A stretch of 64,000 nucleotides of DNA, taken from the NCBI GenBank assembly GCA_001897295.1, contig MKSN01000001.1:840898-904897 (forward strand). The letters are read 5' to 3'. A program made the translations under genes and the position numbers. Position 1 is the first letter of the stretch. Each line of letters starts with the position of its first letter. The DNA comes from Candidatus Saccharibacteria bacterium 49-20 (GTDB taxonomy: Bacteria > Patescibacteriota > Saccharimonadia > Saccharimonadales > Saccharimonadaceae). This document shows positions 25,246-35,251 of the stretch, in pieces. The notes beneath the pieces were generated by a model. It had not been told where the DNA came from. It searched no databases and saw nothing but the letters and a program-made list of their open reading frames with translations.

Positions 25246-26619
25246 ATGTTTAACCTCCCAGCAGTTTTTGTTGATATCGAAACCAATGGCGGCAACGGCG
25301 ATCGTGGTCGTATTACTGAGATTGCCCTCATTCGGGTTGAGGAAGGCGAGGTGGTTGAAGAGTATACGACACTTATTAACCCAGGTTCACCAATTCCATA
25401 TTGGATTACACGCTTGACGGGTATTACAAATGACGACTTAGTGGATGCACCGTATTTCGACGAAGTAGCGGGCGAGATTGCGCGTATTCTTGATGGTGCG
25501 ATATTTGTGGCGCACAACGTGCGATTCGACTTTTCATTTGTGAAGCGGCAGCTCGAAGCAGTCGGATATACTTTCAGGCCAAAGCTTTTCTGTACAGTTC
25601 GTATGTCGCGCGCACTATACCCGGAAAATAAAGGTCATAGCCTTGAGAAAATTATCGCCCGCCACGGGATTTCGGTTGATGATCGTCACCGTGCCTATGC
25701 CGACGCCAAAGCAATTTACGATTTTACAAAACTTGCAATCAAGGAGAAGGGATTTGATGCATTTCAAGCCTCCTATCTTTTGCAAACAAAAACCAAGACG
25801 CTTCCACCTAATATTGACGAAGCGCAGTTTGCGCGAATTCCACAAACACCTGGTGTGTATATTTTTGAAGACGATGAGGGAAGGCCGCTGTACGTAGGGA
25901 AAAGCGTAAACCTACGCGCACGAGTAATGTCTCACTTTGCGAATGATACGAAGATTGCAAAAGAGATGAAACTTTCGCTCGGTAGCCATTCGATATCATT
26001 TATTGAAACCGACACCGAAATCGAAGCGTTACTTTTGGAGTCGGCCAAAGTAAAAGAACTTCAGCCAATTCATAACCGTCTATTGCGTCGCAAAACCCAG
26101 CAAGCTGTACTCGTGAAGCAAGAGAATGGGGATGGCTACACGACAATAGAGATCGAGAGCCGTGATTTAAGTGATGAAACTGAACTCGATAAAATATACG
26201 GGGTGTATACTTCGCGCATGAAAGCAAAGGGCCAACTTGAAAGTCTGACAAAAACATTTCAGCTGTGTCCAAAACTCGTAGGTCTCGAAAAGGCTGTGGG
26301 TGCCTGTTTTCGCTATCACCTAGGGTTTTGCAAAGGTGCGTGTATTGGAAAAGAGCCGGCCGAATTATATAACCGACGAGTTGAATATGCACTCGAGCGC
26401 TCTAGGATTGAAGCATGGCCTTTCAAAGGTGAGTTGGCGGTGACGATTAGCCCCACGAAAGCACTAATTGTCGATCAATGGGTAATTAAGGGGTACGTAA
26501 CCGCGCTTGAAGATGGGTCGACGCACATGGAGCGTCTCATAAATGGCTTCGATATGGATACGTATAAAATTCTTCGCGCGTATCTTCGAAATCACAAGGC
26601 TCAAATCCAGCTGCTATAA
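25246..26619 (+). CDS. DnaQ-like exonuclease fused to a GIY-YIG (UvrC/Cho-type) nuclease
   Basis: 457 aa. Residues 1-175 are a DEDDh 3'-5' exonuclease: FVDIETNGG, HNVRFDFSFVKRQL and HRAYADAKA. Residues 195-280 are a GIY-YIG domain (TPGVYIFEDDEGRPLYVGKSVNLRARV) with a UvrC-like continuation including ALLLESAKVKELQPIHN. The C-terminal UvrC helix-hairpin-helix and RNase H-like domains are missing, as in Cho. DnaQ-Cho fusions occur in Actinobacteria and other phyla and act in nucleotide excision repair. The ATG directly follows a TATAA sequence; no alternative start is better. Confidence 0.9.
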   Translation: MFNLPAVFVDIETNGGNGDRGRITEIALIRVEEGEVVEEYTTLINPGSPIPYWITRLTGITNDDLVDAPYFDEVAGEIARILDGAIFVAHNVRFDFSFVKRQLEAVGYTFRPKLFCTVRMSRALYPENKGHSLEKIIARHGISVDDRHRAYADAKAIYDFTKLAIKEKGFDAFQASYLLQTKTKTLPPNIDEAQFARIPQTPGVYIFEDDEGRPLYVGKSVNLRARVMSHFANDTKIAKEMKLSLGSHSISFIETDTEIEALLLESAKVKELQPIHNRLLRRKTQQAVLVKQENGDGYTTIEIESRDLSDETELDKIYGVYTSRMKAKGQLESLTKTFQLCPKLVGLEKAVGACFRYHLGFCKGACIGKEPAELYNRRVEYALERSRIEAWPFKGELAVTISPTKALIVDQWVIKGYVTALEDGSTHMERLINGFDMDTYKILRAYLRNHKAQIQLL

Positions 26620-26655
26620 TAAGACCACAAAGAACGAAAAAGGCTGAGGGGGTCC

Positions 26656-27399
26656 ATGAAATCAACCGTTTCCGTGCAAAACTTTTCCTTAACATTAGGC
26701 GACAAGGAGATCGTCCATAATCTTAATTTTGAAGTAAAGCCAGGTGAAGTATTCGCCTTTCTAGGCGCCAATGGGTCGGGTAAAACAAGTACCATTAGGT
26801 CGCTCCTTGGGCTTTACGAGCCAACTAAGGGCGAACTTCTCGTTAATGGTCGCCGCTACAGTTCAAAAGATGCAATGACCGTTGGGTATCTGCCTGAAGA
26901 GCGCGGCCTATATACGCGCGTGTCGGCAATCGAAAACCTAACTTACTTTGGTGAAATGAAAGGCCTATCGCGCGCCGATGCACGTAAAGAAGGCCTCGCA
27001 TTTTTGGAAGCTGTTGGCTTAAAAGATAAGGCGACCCTTAAGCTTAAAAGCCTTTCTGGTGGTCAGCAGCAAAAAGTGCAGCTTGGTGTGGCGGTGATGG
27101 GCAATCCAGACCTGCTTATTCTCGACGAGCCAACCAAGGGTCTTGACCCAGTGAACCGTAAACTTCTGCTCGATATTGTGGAAGCACACCGCGAACAGGG
27201 TGCGGCGGTGATTTATATTACGCACCTTATGGAAGAGGTCGAGCGCCTCGCTGACCGGCTCTTTATTATTAAAGACGGTCAAGCGAAAGCGTATGGAACT
27301 GTCGCGGCGGTGAAAAAAGAATTTGGTGCAAAATCAATCGAAGATGTATTCGTTTCGATTTATGATGAGACGCCAAAAAAGAAGAAAGGTGACGCATAA
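26656..27399 (+). CDS. ABC transporter ATPase (NatA-like)
   Basis: 247 aa, preceded by GAGGGGGT. Walker A GANGSGKTS, signature LSGGQQQKVQ, Walker B LLILDEPTKGLDP and switch His (YITHLMEEVE) are intact. Sequence style and the permease downstream (1-nt overlap) match NatAB, an ATP-driven sodium or drug efflux pump. Substrate not determinable from sequence. Confidence 0.92.
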   Translation: MKSTVSVQNFSLTLGDKEIVHNLNFEVKPGEVFAFLGANGSGKTSTIRSLLGLYEPTKGELLVNGRRYSSKDAMTVGYLPEERGLYTRVSAIENLTYFGEMKGLSRADARKEGLAFLEAVGLKDKATLKLKSLSGGQQQKVQLGVAVMGNPDLLILDEPTKGLDPVNRKLLLDIVEAHREQGAAVIYITHLMEEVERLADRLFIIKDGQAKAYGTVAAVKKEFGAKSIEDVFVSIYDETPKKKKGDA

Positions 27400-28625
27400 T
27401 GTCGAAACTACGAACTGTTATACGCCACGAGTATCTTACTGTTGTGAAGCAAAAGGGCTTCTGGGCCTACATGATTGCAATGCCGCTTATTTTCTTGGTT
27501 GTATTTCTTCTTATCGGGCTTGCGAGCAAGTCTGAAAATACTTCAATTGAAAAACTGACCAACGACCTCAAGGGCGTTGCCATTATCGACGAAAGTGGGT
27601 TGGTCGCTGACGAACTCATTCAAGCAAGCGGACAGAAAGAATACCCAGCCAGTGAATACCAAGCGCTGCGCGACGAAGTTGAAGCAGGTGATCGTAAGGG
27701 GCTTATTTTCTACCCAAGCGACCTCCTTACTTCTCGCCAATTCCAGGTGTATGTATCTGGGGTAGACTTCTCGTTTAGCTCGGCCGCGAGTGAAGTTGCG
27801 AATTCACTTTTGAAAACGAGTCTCGTAATTCCAATCGGGTCAGAGGAAAAGATTGTGCTTGCTCAGCAAGGCGCCGAAGCGGTCACCACGACCTACGCAA
27901 ACGGAACGGAAAGCGTCGGGTTTGCCCGCTTCATTATTCCGGGCGTCATTACAGCGATGTTCTTAATTATTTTGATGTTCTCGATCGGCTACATTCTTAC
28001 AAGTATTGCCGATGAAAAAGAGAATCGCTCGATGGAAATGGCGCTGACGTATGCTAGCCCACGCACATTGATTATCGGAAAGCTTATTGCCGTCGTCCTC
28101 ATTACATTGACCCAGTTGGTGTTCTTTGCGGGACTTGCGGGTATCGCGCTGACCGTCGCTCTAACCACGGACTTCGTTCAACTTCCTCCAAACTTTGATC
28201 TTTCACAGGTGCCTATAGATCCGATCGTTGTGCTGTTTGGGTTTGGATTCTTGGTAGTTGGGTTTATCTTGTTCGCAGCATGTATGGCGCTGACCGCGGT
28301 GCTACTTCCTGCAAAACAAGCGAATAACTTTTCTGCGCTGTTTTACATCCTTCCATTCGTACCATTCTGGTTTATGTGGGTAGTCATTAGTGACCCATCA
28401 AATCCAGTGGTACAGTTTGCAACGTACTTCCCTATAACCGCACCAACTACTGCACTCGTTCGCAATACAATTGGAAACATTACACCCCTCGAATCTTTAA
28501 CGAGCCTCGCTATTATGTCGCTCACTGCGTTCTTAGTGTTGTGGCTTGTGATTCGGGTGTTTCCAAAGGGTGCACTTGAATTCCAAAACGCATTGTCACT
28601 TAAGAATCTTTTCTCGAAGCGCTAA
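27399..28625 (+). CDS. ABC-2 type exporter permease (NatB-like)
   Basis: 408 aa. One N-terminal membrane helix (FWAYMIAMPLIFLVVFLLIGLA), a roughly 150-residue outside domain (VAIIDESGLVADELI...), then five or so helices, the NatB arrangement. The segment ADEKENRSMEMALTYASP between helices is characteristic of NatB/ABC2 permeases. Works with the ATPase immediately upstream. Confidence 0.9.
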   Translation: MSKLRTVIRHEYLTVVKQKGFWAYMIAMPLIFLVVFLLIGLASKSENTSIEKLTNDLKGVAIIDESGLVADELIQASGQKEYPASEYQALRDEVEAGDRKGLIFYPSDLLTSRQFQVYVSGVDFSFSSAASEVANSLLKTSLVIPIGSEEKIVLAQQGAEAVTTTYANGTESVGFARFIIPGVITAMFLIILMFSIGYILTSIADEKENRSMEMALTYASPRTLIIGKLIAVVLITLTQLVFFAGLAGIALTVALTTDFVQLPPNFDLSQVPIDPIVVLFGFGFLVVGFILFAACMALTAVLLPAKQANNFSALFYILPFVPFWFMWVVISDPSNPVVQFATYFPITAPTTALVRNTIGNITPLESLTSLAIMSLTAFLVLWLVIRVFPKGALEFQNALSLKNLFSKR

Positions 28626-28659
28626 GGCTTACTGGCGCAAGACGAACTCGGTAACTTTA

Positions 28660-28675
28660 TGTGATGCGCGTCACA
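28660..28675. promoter_or_regulatory. CRP/FNR-family binding site upstream of the dihydroorotate dehydrogenase gene
   Basis: TGTGATGCGCGTCACA is a perfect match to the TGTGA-N6-TCACA CRP consensus. Its centre is about 40 bp before the predicted transcription start, the class II activator position, and the promoter (TATAGA at 28695) has no good -35 box. Binding by a Crp/Fnr-family protein is inferred. Confidence 0.55.
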
Positions 28676-28709
28676 GACAGTGCCAAATACCCGGTATAGA
28701 CTAGCATCT

Positions 28710-29864
28710 ATGCGTATGATGGCGGAACAGAGCACAGCATTTATATATGAAAATATAGTAAAACCGGTATTGTTTCGATTTCCACCAGATGACGTGCATA
28801 GTGCGATGCTTCGAATGGCGAGCTCGGTGGGGCGCTCGAATGTCCTCACCTGGGGGTTTTCGAGGGTGTTTACCACTCGCCATCCGATGCTTGCGCAGAC
28901 CGTTGCGGGAGTTCGGTTTCGATCTCCAGTAGGAGTGTCGGCGGGATTTGATAAAAATGCCGAAACAGTGCGAGTGATGCACTCGCTTGGCTATGGATTT
29001 ATGACAGTCGGCTCGGTTACTGCGCGGCCCTGTGCGGGTAATCCAAAACCTTGGTTTCATCGACATCCGGAAGATAAGTCCTTGTCGGTGCATGTAGGGC
29101 TCGCGAACTTAGGCTCGAGTGATGTGCTTAGAACGCTTGAGCGCAACGCAGTTTACTTTGAAGGTGATAACTTTCCGGTAATTCTTTCTGTTGCTAAAAC
29201 GAATAATCCAGAAACGGTAAGCAGCGAGGCGGCGGTAGAAGATTATCTAACCTCGCTGCGACGTATCAAAAAAAGTAGTGCCGTGCAGCTAGTAGAGCTT
29301 AACATTTCATGCCCCAACACGTATGGAGGAGAGCCCTTTACAAGCCCTGGGTTGCTCGAAGAGTTACTTCGCGGCGTTGATGCACTAAAGCTTGCGCAAC
29401 CAATCTTCGTGAAGATGCCTGTGAATATGAAATGGGAGCAGTTTGATGGACTGCTGCAGGTTATTGTACGGCACGCAGTTGCTGGGGTGACTATTTCAAA
29501 CCTCGTGAAAGACCCGAAGCTACTGGCGCATGGCAGGGCCGAAGGGGTTCGCGGTGGTATGAGTGGGCTTCCGACACAAAAAGTAAGCAATGACCTTATT
29601 GCAAAAACCTACAAAAAATACGGCAAGAAACTCGATATTATCGGCGTAGGGGGTGTGTTTACTGCCGAGGACGCATATGCAAAAATTCGACGCGGCGCAA
29701 AAGTTGTTGCGCTCGTCACGGGGTTGATTTATAACGGGCCGCAACTGGGTGCTCAGGTGCAGCGAGGTCTCGTGAAACTCCTTCGAAGAGACGGTTTTAG
29801 CTCTATCGAAGAGGCAGTGGGCGCGGATATTCACTCCACACTGTATACTAGTAACAATGAGTAA
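28710..29864 (+). CDS. pyrD: Dihydroorotate dehydrogenase, class 2-like with a class 1-type cysteine
   Basis: 384 aa from ATG 28710, downstream of the TATAGA -10; the GTG at 28680 lies before it. Oxidises dihydroorotate to orotate in pyrimidine synthesis. The N-terminal helical extension with FPPDDVHSAMLRM and the FMN segments VGVSAGFDKNAETV, GGMSGLPTQ and IGVGGVFTAEDAY fit the membrane-associated, quinone-linked class 2. The active-site base segment reads LNISCPNTYGG: Cys, as in soluble class 1, where class 2 has Ser. Electron acceptor is therefore uncertain. A CRP-type site lies in the promoter. Confidence 0.87.
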   Translation: MRMMAEQSTAFIYENIVKPVLFRFPPDDVHSAMLRMASSVGRSNVLTWGFSRVFTTRHPMLAQTVAGVRFRSPVGVSAGFDKNAETVRVMHSLGYGFMTVGSVTARPCAGNPKPWFHRHPEDKSLSVHVGLANLGSSDVLRTLERNAVYFEGDNFPVILSVAKTNNPETVSSEAAVEDYLTSLRRIKKSSAVQLVELNISCPNTYGGEPFTSPGLLEELLRGVDALKLAQPIFVKMPVNMKWEQFDGLLQVIVRHAVAGVTISNLVKDPKLLAHGRAEGVRGGMSGLPTQKVSNDLIAKTYKKYGKKLDIIGVGGVFTAEDAYAKIRRGAKVVALVTGLIYNGPQLGAQVQRGLVKLLRRDGFSSIEEAVGADIHSTLYTSNNE

Positions 29865-29878
29865 AGGTTGGGTGGGTA

Positions 29879-31063
29879 ATGGAAAATAAAGTGCTGATCG
29901 TGGTGAACGCAGGGTCTTCGAGCTTGAAGATTGATGTATATGCCGCGCAGTCCGAGCTGGACGCGGCGATTTCGGTATCAGTTGAAAATATTGGATCCAG
30001 CGCGGCTGAATTACTTCCGGGTAAGGCTCAGGGTCAAGTCGAGGCGACCATAATCGATGCGGCCGACCACACACAGGCTATCAAAGCCTGTTTTGACTGG
30101 CTTGTGGCCCAGCGAGCATTTAGTATCGGCGCGGTGGCATATCGTGTGGTACACGGCGGTGCGCGTTTTAACGAAGCGACTGAACTTGATGATGAGGCCG
30201 TCGAGTATCTTCGATCGATTACCAAACTGGCGCCAAACCATATGCCGCCAGTACTCGCGTGTATTGATTATTTCCGCACGCAACTTCCAGATGCGTCGCA
30301 TATTGCCTGTTTTGATACTGCCTTTTTTGCAGACGCACCGACCGAGACAAAGCGTTTTGCGCTGCCAAAGCGGTATGCCGAGAAGGGCGTGGTGCGTTAT
30401 GGGTTTCATGGCCTCTCGTATAGCTATTTATTGGATAGCTTCACGCAGCACGAGGGCCCTAGTGCTGCGCAGGGCCGTGTGATCATGCTGCACCTAGGAA
30501 GTGGCGCAAGTATCACCGCGACTCGAGGGGGTGTTCCGGTTGACATGTCGATGGGATTCACGCCAATGTCGGGCATTATGATGGGGACTCGAACGGGTGA
30601 TATTGATCCGGGTGCGCTTTTTTACATCATGCAGCAAGAAAATCTTGATGCGCAGGCGATGAGCGACATTGTCATGAGGCAATCGGGACTCTTGGGGGTT
30701 TCGGGCACTACGGCCAATATGCGTGAGTTGCTCGAGGCGCAGCATCACGATGAAGATGCGGCGCTCGCGGTTGAGCTTTTTTGCCGATCTGCAAAGAAGA
30801 CTATCGGCGCCTACACAGCACTGCTGGGTGGGGTGGATAGTATTATTTTCACCGGGGGTATTGGTGAGCGATCGGCCGAGGTGCGAGCGAGGATTTTAAG
30901 TGGCCTCGAGTACCTTGGTGTGAGTATCAACGAGTCGCGAAACGCGGCGGCGGCTCGGCTTATTTCGGACGATGGGGCACGCGTGGGCGTACACGTTATT
31001 CCAGCCCGAGAAGACTACTCAATCGCAACACAAGCATATGAATTATTAGAAAAGGGGGCATAA
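29879..31063 (+). CDS. ackA: Acetate kinase
   Basis: 394 aa. Converts acetyl phosphate and ADP to acetate and ATP. VVNAGSSSLKIDVY, YRVVHGGARF, HLGSGASITA and GTRTGDIDPGA are the diagnostic acetokinase motifs. Stop and the next start abut exactly (xfp at 31064), linking it to phosphoketolase, which makes its substrate. Confidence 0.97.
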   Translation: MENKVLIVVNAGSSSLKIDVYAAQSELDAAISVSVENIGSSAAELLPGKAQGQVEATIIDAADHTQAIKACFDWLVAQRAFSIGAVAYRVVHGGARFNEATELDDEAVEYLRSITKLAPNHMPPVLACIDYFRTQLPDASHIACFDTAFFADAPTETKRFALPKRYAEKGVVRYGFHGLSYSYLLDSFTQHEGPSAAQGRVIMLHLGSGASITATRGGVPVDMSMGFTPMSGIMMGTRTGDIDPGALFYIMQQENLDAQAMSDIVMRQSGLLGVSGTTANMRELLEAQHHDEDAALAVELFCRSAKKTIGAYTALLGGVDSIIFTGGIGERSAEVRARILSGLEYLGVSINESRNAAAARLISDDGARVGVHVIPAREDYSIATQAYELLEKGA

Positions 31064-33415
31064 ATGATATCTTCTGAACTACTGCGAAATATTGACGCGT
31101 ACTGGCGAGCTGCAAATTATTTATCTGTGGGTCAAATGTATTTACGCGACAATCCGCTTTTAAAGCGCGACCTAGAGTTAGGCGACATTAAGCGCATGCT
31201 ACTTGGCCACTGGGGCACGACGCCGGGTCAAAATTTCATCTATGCACACCTCAACCGCGTGATTAACGAAAGAAACGCAAGTATCGTATATATTTCTGGC
31301 CCAGGACATGGAGGGCCGGCGCTCATGGCTAATGCCTATCTTGATGGTACCTGGAGTGAAGTCTATCCAGATATGCCTCAAAATGAGAAGGGTATGGCGA
31401 CGCTATTTCGAAAGTTTTCTTGGCCTGGTGGACTTAGCAGCCACGTATCACCCCAGGTTCCTGGGTCAATGCACGAAGGTGGTGAGCTTGGCTATTCGTT
31501 AAGTCATGCATTCGGTGCGGCATTCGATAACCCAGATCTTATTGCTGCCTGTGTGGTTGGTGATGGCGAGGCCGAGACTGGCCCAATTGCGACCGCCTGG
31601 CATTCAAACAAATTCTTGAACGCCAAGACCGACGGAGCCGTTCTGCCAATCCTTCACCTTAATGGATATAAGATCAGTAACCCTACAGTGCTCGCACGTA
31701 TTGAACATGATGAGCTTGAGCAGCTGTTTCGTGGGTATGGGTGGAATCCCTATTTTGTTGAAGGTGACGACCCCGAGGTGATGCATGTACGCATGGCCGA
31801 AGTGCTCGATGACGTGTTTAATGACATTAAGCATATTCAGACCGAAGCACGTGAGCATGGCAATACAACGCGGCCTCGTTGGCCTATGATTGTGCTTCGC
31901 TCGCCAAAGGGCTGGACTGGACCAAAAGAGGTTGATGGTCTTCCGAGCGAGAACAACTTCCGCTCGCATCAGGTGCCATTTCCAGTTGATGCGAAGCACG
32001 AAGCGAATGTACAGAAGCTTGCCGAATGGCTCAAAAGCTACCGTCCAGAAGAGTTGTTTGATGAAAACGGAACTCTCTTGCCGCACCTTGCCAAGTTGAC
32101 ACCTCGTGGCGCACTGCGTATGAGCGCCAATGACAATGCAAATGGGGGTAAGTTACTGCGCGAACTCGAACTTCCTAATTTCCGTGAATATGCCGTAGAT
32201 GTGCCGGTGAGGAGTGAATCTTCAACGGGTAATACAGAGGCACTCGGTCCCTGGCTACGTGATGTCATCGCACTCAACCTGCGCAAGCGAAACTTCAGGG
32301 TATTCTCGCCTGATGAAACGATCTCGAATAAGCTTGAGCCTGTGTTCGAAGCGACCGATAGGCAGTGGAACGGCCGTACGTATGACGGCGATCAGTATCT
32401 TGCACAGGAAGGTATGGTGATCGACTCGATGCTAAGTGAGCATATGGCCCAAGGCTGGCTTGAGGGCTATCTTTTAACGGGTCGTCATGGAATTTTGCAT
32501 AGCTACGAGGCATTCATTCGAATTATCGACTCGATGGTGAGCCAACACGCAAAGTGGATGAAAATGAGCGACGAGCTTACCTGGCGCGAGCCGATTGCTT
32601 CGTTAAATTATCTGCTCACAAGTCACGTGTGGCGCCAAGACCACAACGGCTTCACGCATCAAGACCCCGGGTTCATTGACCATATTGTGAATAAAAAGCC
32701 AGACGTCGCGCGCGTCTATTTGCCTCCGGATGCAAACACCACACTAAGTGTGATGGGTCACGTACTTAAGACACGCGGCTATATTAACCTCGTGGTAACG
32801 GGCAAACACCCATCGCCGCAGTGGTTATCTATTGAGGAAGCAATCGAACACTGTACGAAGGGTGTCGATGTGTGGCGCTGGGCTTCAAATGATGAAAACA
32901 GCGAGCCTGATGTGGTGATGGCCGCAGCGGGTGACGTGCCAACGCTCGAGGTAATGGCGGCCGTTTCTATACTAAGGGCGCGCCTTCCTGAGTTAAAAAT
33001 TCGCGTAGTGAACGTTGTAGACCTCATGAGGCTACAGCCAGATAGTGAACATCCTCATGGATTGAGTGACATTGATTACAATCAAATTTTTACTACCGAT
33101 ACGCCTATCATCTTTGCGTTTCACGGCTACCCGTGGCTTGTGCACAGGCTTGTGTATCGAAGAAAGAATCAACGCCTTCATGTGCGTGGATACAAAGAAG
33201 AGGGTACGATTACGACAGCTTTCGACATGACGGTGAAGAATGAACTCGACAGGTTCCACCTTGTGTTAGACGTCATTGAAAGGGCCGGGCTTACGAGCGA
33301 AAGCGCACAGCAGCTCCGTCAGGATATGCAGAAAAAGTTGATCGAGCATGCGCAGTATATCGTGGACAATGGAGAGGATATGCCAGAGGTTCGCGGGTGG
33401 CGTTGGCAGATATAG
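31064..33415 (+). CDS. xfp: Xylulose-5-phosphate/fructose-6-phosphate phosphoketolase
   Basis: 783 aa, normal length. Thiamine-diphosphate enzyme splitting xylulose-5-P or fructose-6-P into acetyl phosphate plus an aldose phosphate. [40 protein letters not shown] (ThDP motif) and [10 protein letters not shown] are intact. With ackA it gives an ATP-yielding fermentative route, fitting a reduced CPR metabolism. Confidence 0.97.
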   Translation: MISSELLRNIDAYWRAANYLSVGQMYLRDNPLLKRDLELGDIKRMLLGHWGTTPGQNFIYAHLNRVINERNASIVYISGPGHGGPALMANAYLDGTWSEVYPDMPQNEKGMATLFRKFSWPGGLSSHVSPQVPGSMHEGGELGYSLSHAFGAAFDNPDLIAACVVGDGEAETGPIATAWHSNKFLNAKTDGAVLPILHLNGYKISNPTVLARIEHDELEQLFRGYGWNPYFVEGDDPEVMHVRMAEVLDDVFNDIKHIQTEAREHGNTTRPRWPMIVLRSPKGWTGPKEVDGLPSENNFRSHQVPFPVDAKHEANVQKLAEWLKSYRPEELFDENGTLLPHLAKLTPRGALRMSANDNANGGKLLRELELPNFREYAVDVPVRSESSTGNTEALGPWLRDVIALNLRKRNFRVFSPDETISNKLEPVFEATDRQWNGRTYDGDQYLAQEGMVIDSMLSEHMAQGWLEGYLLTGRHGILHSYEAFIRIIDSMVSQHAKWMKMSDELTWREPIASLNYLLTSHVWRQDHNGFTHQDPGFIDHIVNKKPDVARVYLPPDANTTLSVMGHVLKTRGYINLVVTGKHPSPQWLSIEEAIEHCTKGVDVWRWASNDENSEPDVVMAAAGDVPTLEVMAAVSILRARLPELKIRVVNVVDLMRLQPDSEHPHGLSDIDYNQIFTTDTPIIFAFHGYPWLVHRLVYRRKNQRLHVRGYKEEGTITTAFDMTVKNELDRFHLVLDVIERAGLTSESAQQLRQDMQKKLIEHAQYIVDNGEDMPEVRGWRWQI

Positions 33416-33432
33416 CCCTAGGTGTGACAACG

Positions 33433-33462
33433 CAAAAGAGAGAGCGGCGACTCTCTCTTTTG
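33433..33462. terminator. Bidirectional terminator between xfp and tatC
   Basis: Perfect 12-bp stem (CAAAAGAGAGAG / CTCTCTCTTTTG) with a six-base loop, giving U-rich 3' sides on both strands; lies between the convergent xfp and tatC stops. Confidence 0.75.
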
Positions 33463-33481
33463 TGTTGAAGTGTATGTGATA

Positions 33482-34301
33482 TTAGCGACGCAGGGCGTAT
33501 CCCGCGCAGACAAGGAGGGCCGCTGCACCTAGTGCGGTAAATGCTGCGATGCCCGCGATGACTCCAATTGTTCCAAATCCGTAGCCGCTTGATTTTTTGG
33601 GCGTTCGAAGCAATTGAGATAAGCACCGCAATTACACCAAGTTGATACACCACAATCACAGGCCCCGCCATGATTGTCTGGTTGATAGGGTCTGGGGTAG
33701 GGGTAAGGATAGCCGCAACGATAAACGCACCAAGCACGACCCACTTTTCAGACTTCATAAGTCCACCCGGCTTCAGCGGCTTAATAGTGTGAAGGAGTAG
33801 TAGCAGTAGTGGTACCTGGAAGACGATACCAATACCAATCGTATAGGCAACGACAAAATTCGTGTACGAGTCAGCGGTAAGTGCTGAGGTGACGTATTGA
33901 TCCGCAAACCCATACAAGAAGGTGAGCGCACTTGGTACGGCGACAAAGTAGCCAAATAAGATACCCGCAACAAGCAGGAAAAGTGAACTAATGAGGATGA
34001 TGGCTGATTTCCTGCGGGCTTTCTCTGGTAGGGCGGGACTGAGGAATGAGTAGAGCTGCTGAAGCAGTATCGGAAAGGCCACTGCGAGCCCCGCGTATAC
34101 AGAGATGAGGAGTGCAAAGGTAAATCCACCACCCGGGGTGAGGTAAATGAGCTTTTGGCCGTTTAAGGGCGCGGTGAAGATAGGAAGGATGATGTCGCGG
34201 TAGTTATATGCCAATACTGCACCGACAATGAAAAACAGAGCGATCAGCATAAACCGCCACTGCAACTCCTTTAAATGTCGCTTTGCGGACATTTTTGTCA
34301 T
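33482..34301 (-). pseudogene. tatC: tatC, twin-arginine translocase subunit, with an apparent frameshift near the 3' end
   Basis: Core of the Tat export pathway. The reading frame from ATG 34301 (TATAAT six bases upstream) gives HLKELQWRFMLIA, six membrane helices and the TPTPDPINQT loop, about 235 aa, then runs into a basic non-membrane tail that continues into xfp. Shifting by one base at an A6 run (T6 at 33593-33598 on the plus strand) restores SSGYGFGTIGVIAGIAAFTA..., a hydrophobic C-terminus with stop at 33482. The run could be a sequencing error, a true mutation in a non-essential tail, or a slippage site. The TatC core is complete, so function may be retained. Confidence 0.82.
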
Positions 34302-34359
34302 AGAGAAATTATAGTCCTTTTAGGGGTGAAGCACAAGCGGAACCGACGGTTCGTGGTGC

Positions 34360-34740
34360 CTATTTCTTAGGGGTAAATTGAAGCGAGAGTGAGTTCACGC
34401 AGTAGCGAAGGCCAGTGGTCTCTTTTGGGCCATCATCAAACACGTGTCCAAGGTGTCCACCACACTGTGCGCACATGATTTCGGTACGCACCATGCCGTG
34501 GGTTGTATCTTTTTCGGTGATGATAGAACCCTCGACTGCTTGATCAAAACTTGGCCAGCCGCAGCCAGCGTCAAATTTAGTGTGAGATGTGAAAAGTTTG
34601 CTGCCGCAATTTGCGCATACGTAATCGCCAGTATCGAAAGTGTAAACGAGCGCACCACTAAATGGGGCTTCGGTTGCCTTGTCGAAAAGTACCGCCTTTT
34701 GTTCGTCGCTTAAATCTGGATTCTTCACATCTTTGGTCAT
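34360..34740 (-). CDS. msrB: Peptide methionine-R-sulfoxide reductase
   Basis: 126 aa. Reduces methionine-R-sulfoxide. Two zinc CxxC pairs (CANCG, CAQCG), GCGWPSF and the catalytic Cys in LRYCVNS are present. TATAAT ends six bases before the start. Divergent from msrA, sharing a 43-bp promoter region. Confidence 0.95.
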   Translation of the reverse strand: MTKDVKNPDLSDEQKAVLFDKATEAPFSGALVYTFDTGDYVCANCGSKLFTSHTKFDAGCGWPSFDQAVEGSIITEKDTTHGMVRTEIMCAQCGGHLGHVFDDGPKETTGLRYCVNSLSLQFTPKK

Positions 34741-34783
34741 ACTCTCATTATACTCGCCCTGAAATGAGGCGTATACTAAGAGT
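34741..34783. promoter_or_regulatory. Divergent msrB/msrA promoter region
   Basis: Only 43 bp separate the two ATGs. The -10 boxes (TATAAT on minus, TATACT on plus) each end exactly six bases before their start codons, and the two edges form an imperfect inverted repeat (CATACTCT...AGAGTATG), so both genes are probably leaderless and co-regulated. Confidence 0.65.
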
Positions 34784-35251
34784 ATGAAAGAACTAGTATT
34801 TGCAGGCGGATGTTTCTGGGGCGTTGAGGAATTATTTCGAACGCAACCAGGCGTGGTGGATACCGAGGTAGGTTACACGGGCGGCGAAAACTCAAACCCA
34901 ACTTATGAACATCACCCAGGTCACGCCGAGGCGATTAAAGTTACCTACGACCCTTCGCAGACGAGCGTCGCACGGCTTCTTGATTACTTGTTTCAGATCC
35001 ATGACCCAACGACAATGAACCGCCAAGGGAATGACGTAGGCTCAAGCTATCGTTCGGCGATTTTCTACAAAAATGAAGAAGAAAAGACCGAGGCTGAGTC
35101 GGCAATTGTGCGCAATCAAGTGTATTGGGAGGCGCCTATCGTGACGCAACTCGAGCTGCTGACGACATTTTGGCCAGCCGAAGACTACCATCAGGATTAC
35201 CTGCAAAAGAATATTGGTGGCTATACCTGCCACTTCGAGCGCGCTCGTTAG
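34784..35251 (+). CDS. msrA: Peptide methionine-S-sulfoxide reductase
   Basis: 155 aa. [13 protein letters not shown] holds the catalytic Cys; [16 protein letters not shown] and the YHQDYLQKN segment are standard for MsrA. Repairs methionine-S-sulfoxide; partner of divergent msrB. The stop overlaps that of the convergent membrane-protein gene. Confidence 0.96.
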   Translation: MKELVFAGGCFWGVEELFRTQPGVVDTEVGYTGGENSNPTYEHHPGHAEAIKVTYDPSQTSVARLLDYLFQIHDPTTMNRQGNDVGSSYRSAIFYKNEEEKTEAESAIVRNQVYWEAPIVTQLELLTTFWPAEDYHQDYLQKNIGGYTCHFERAR

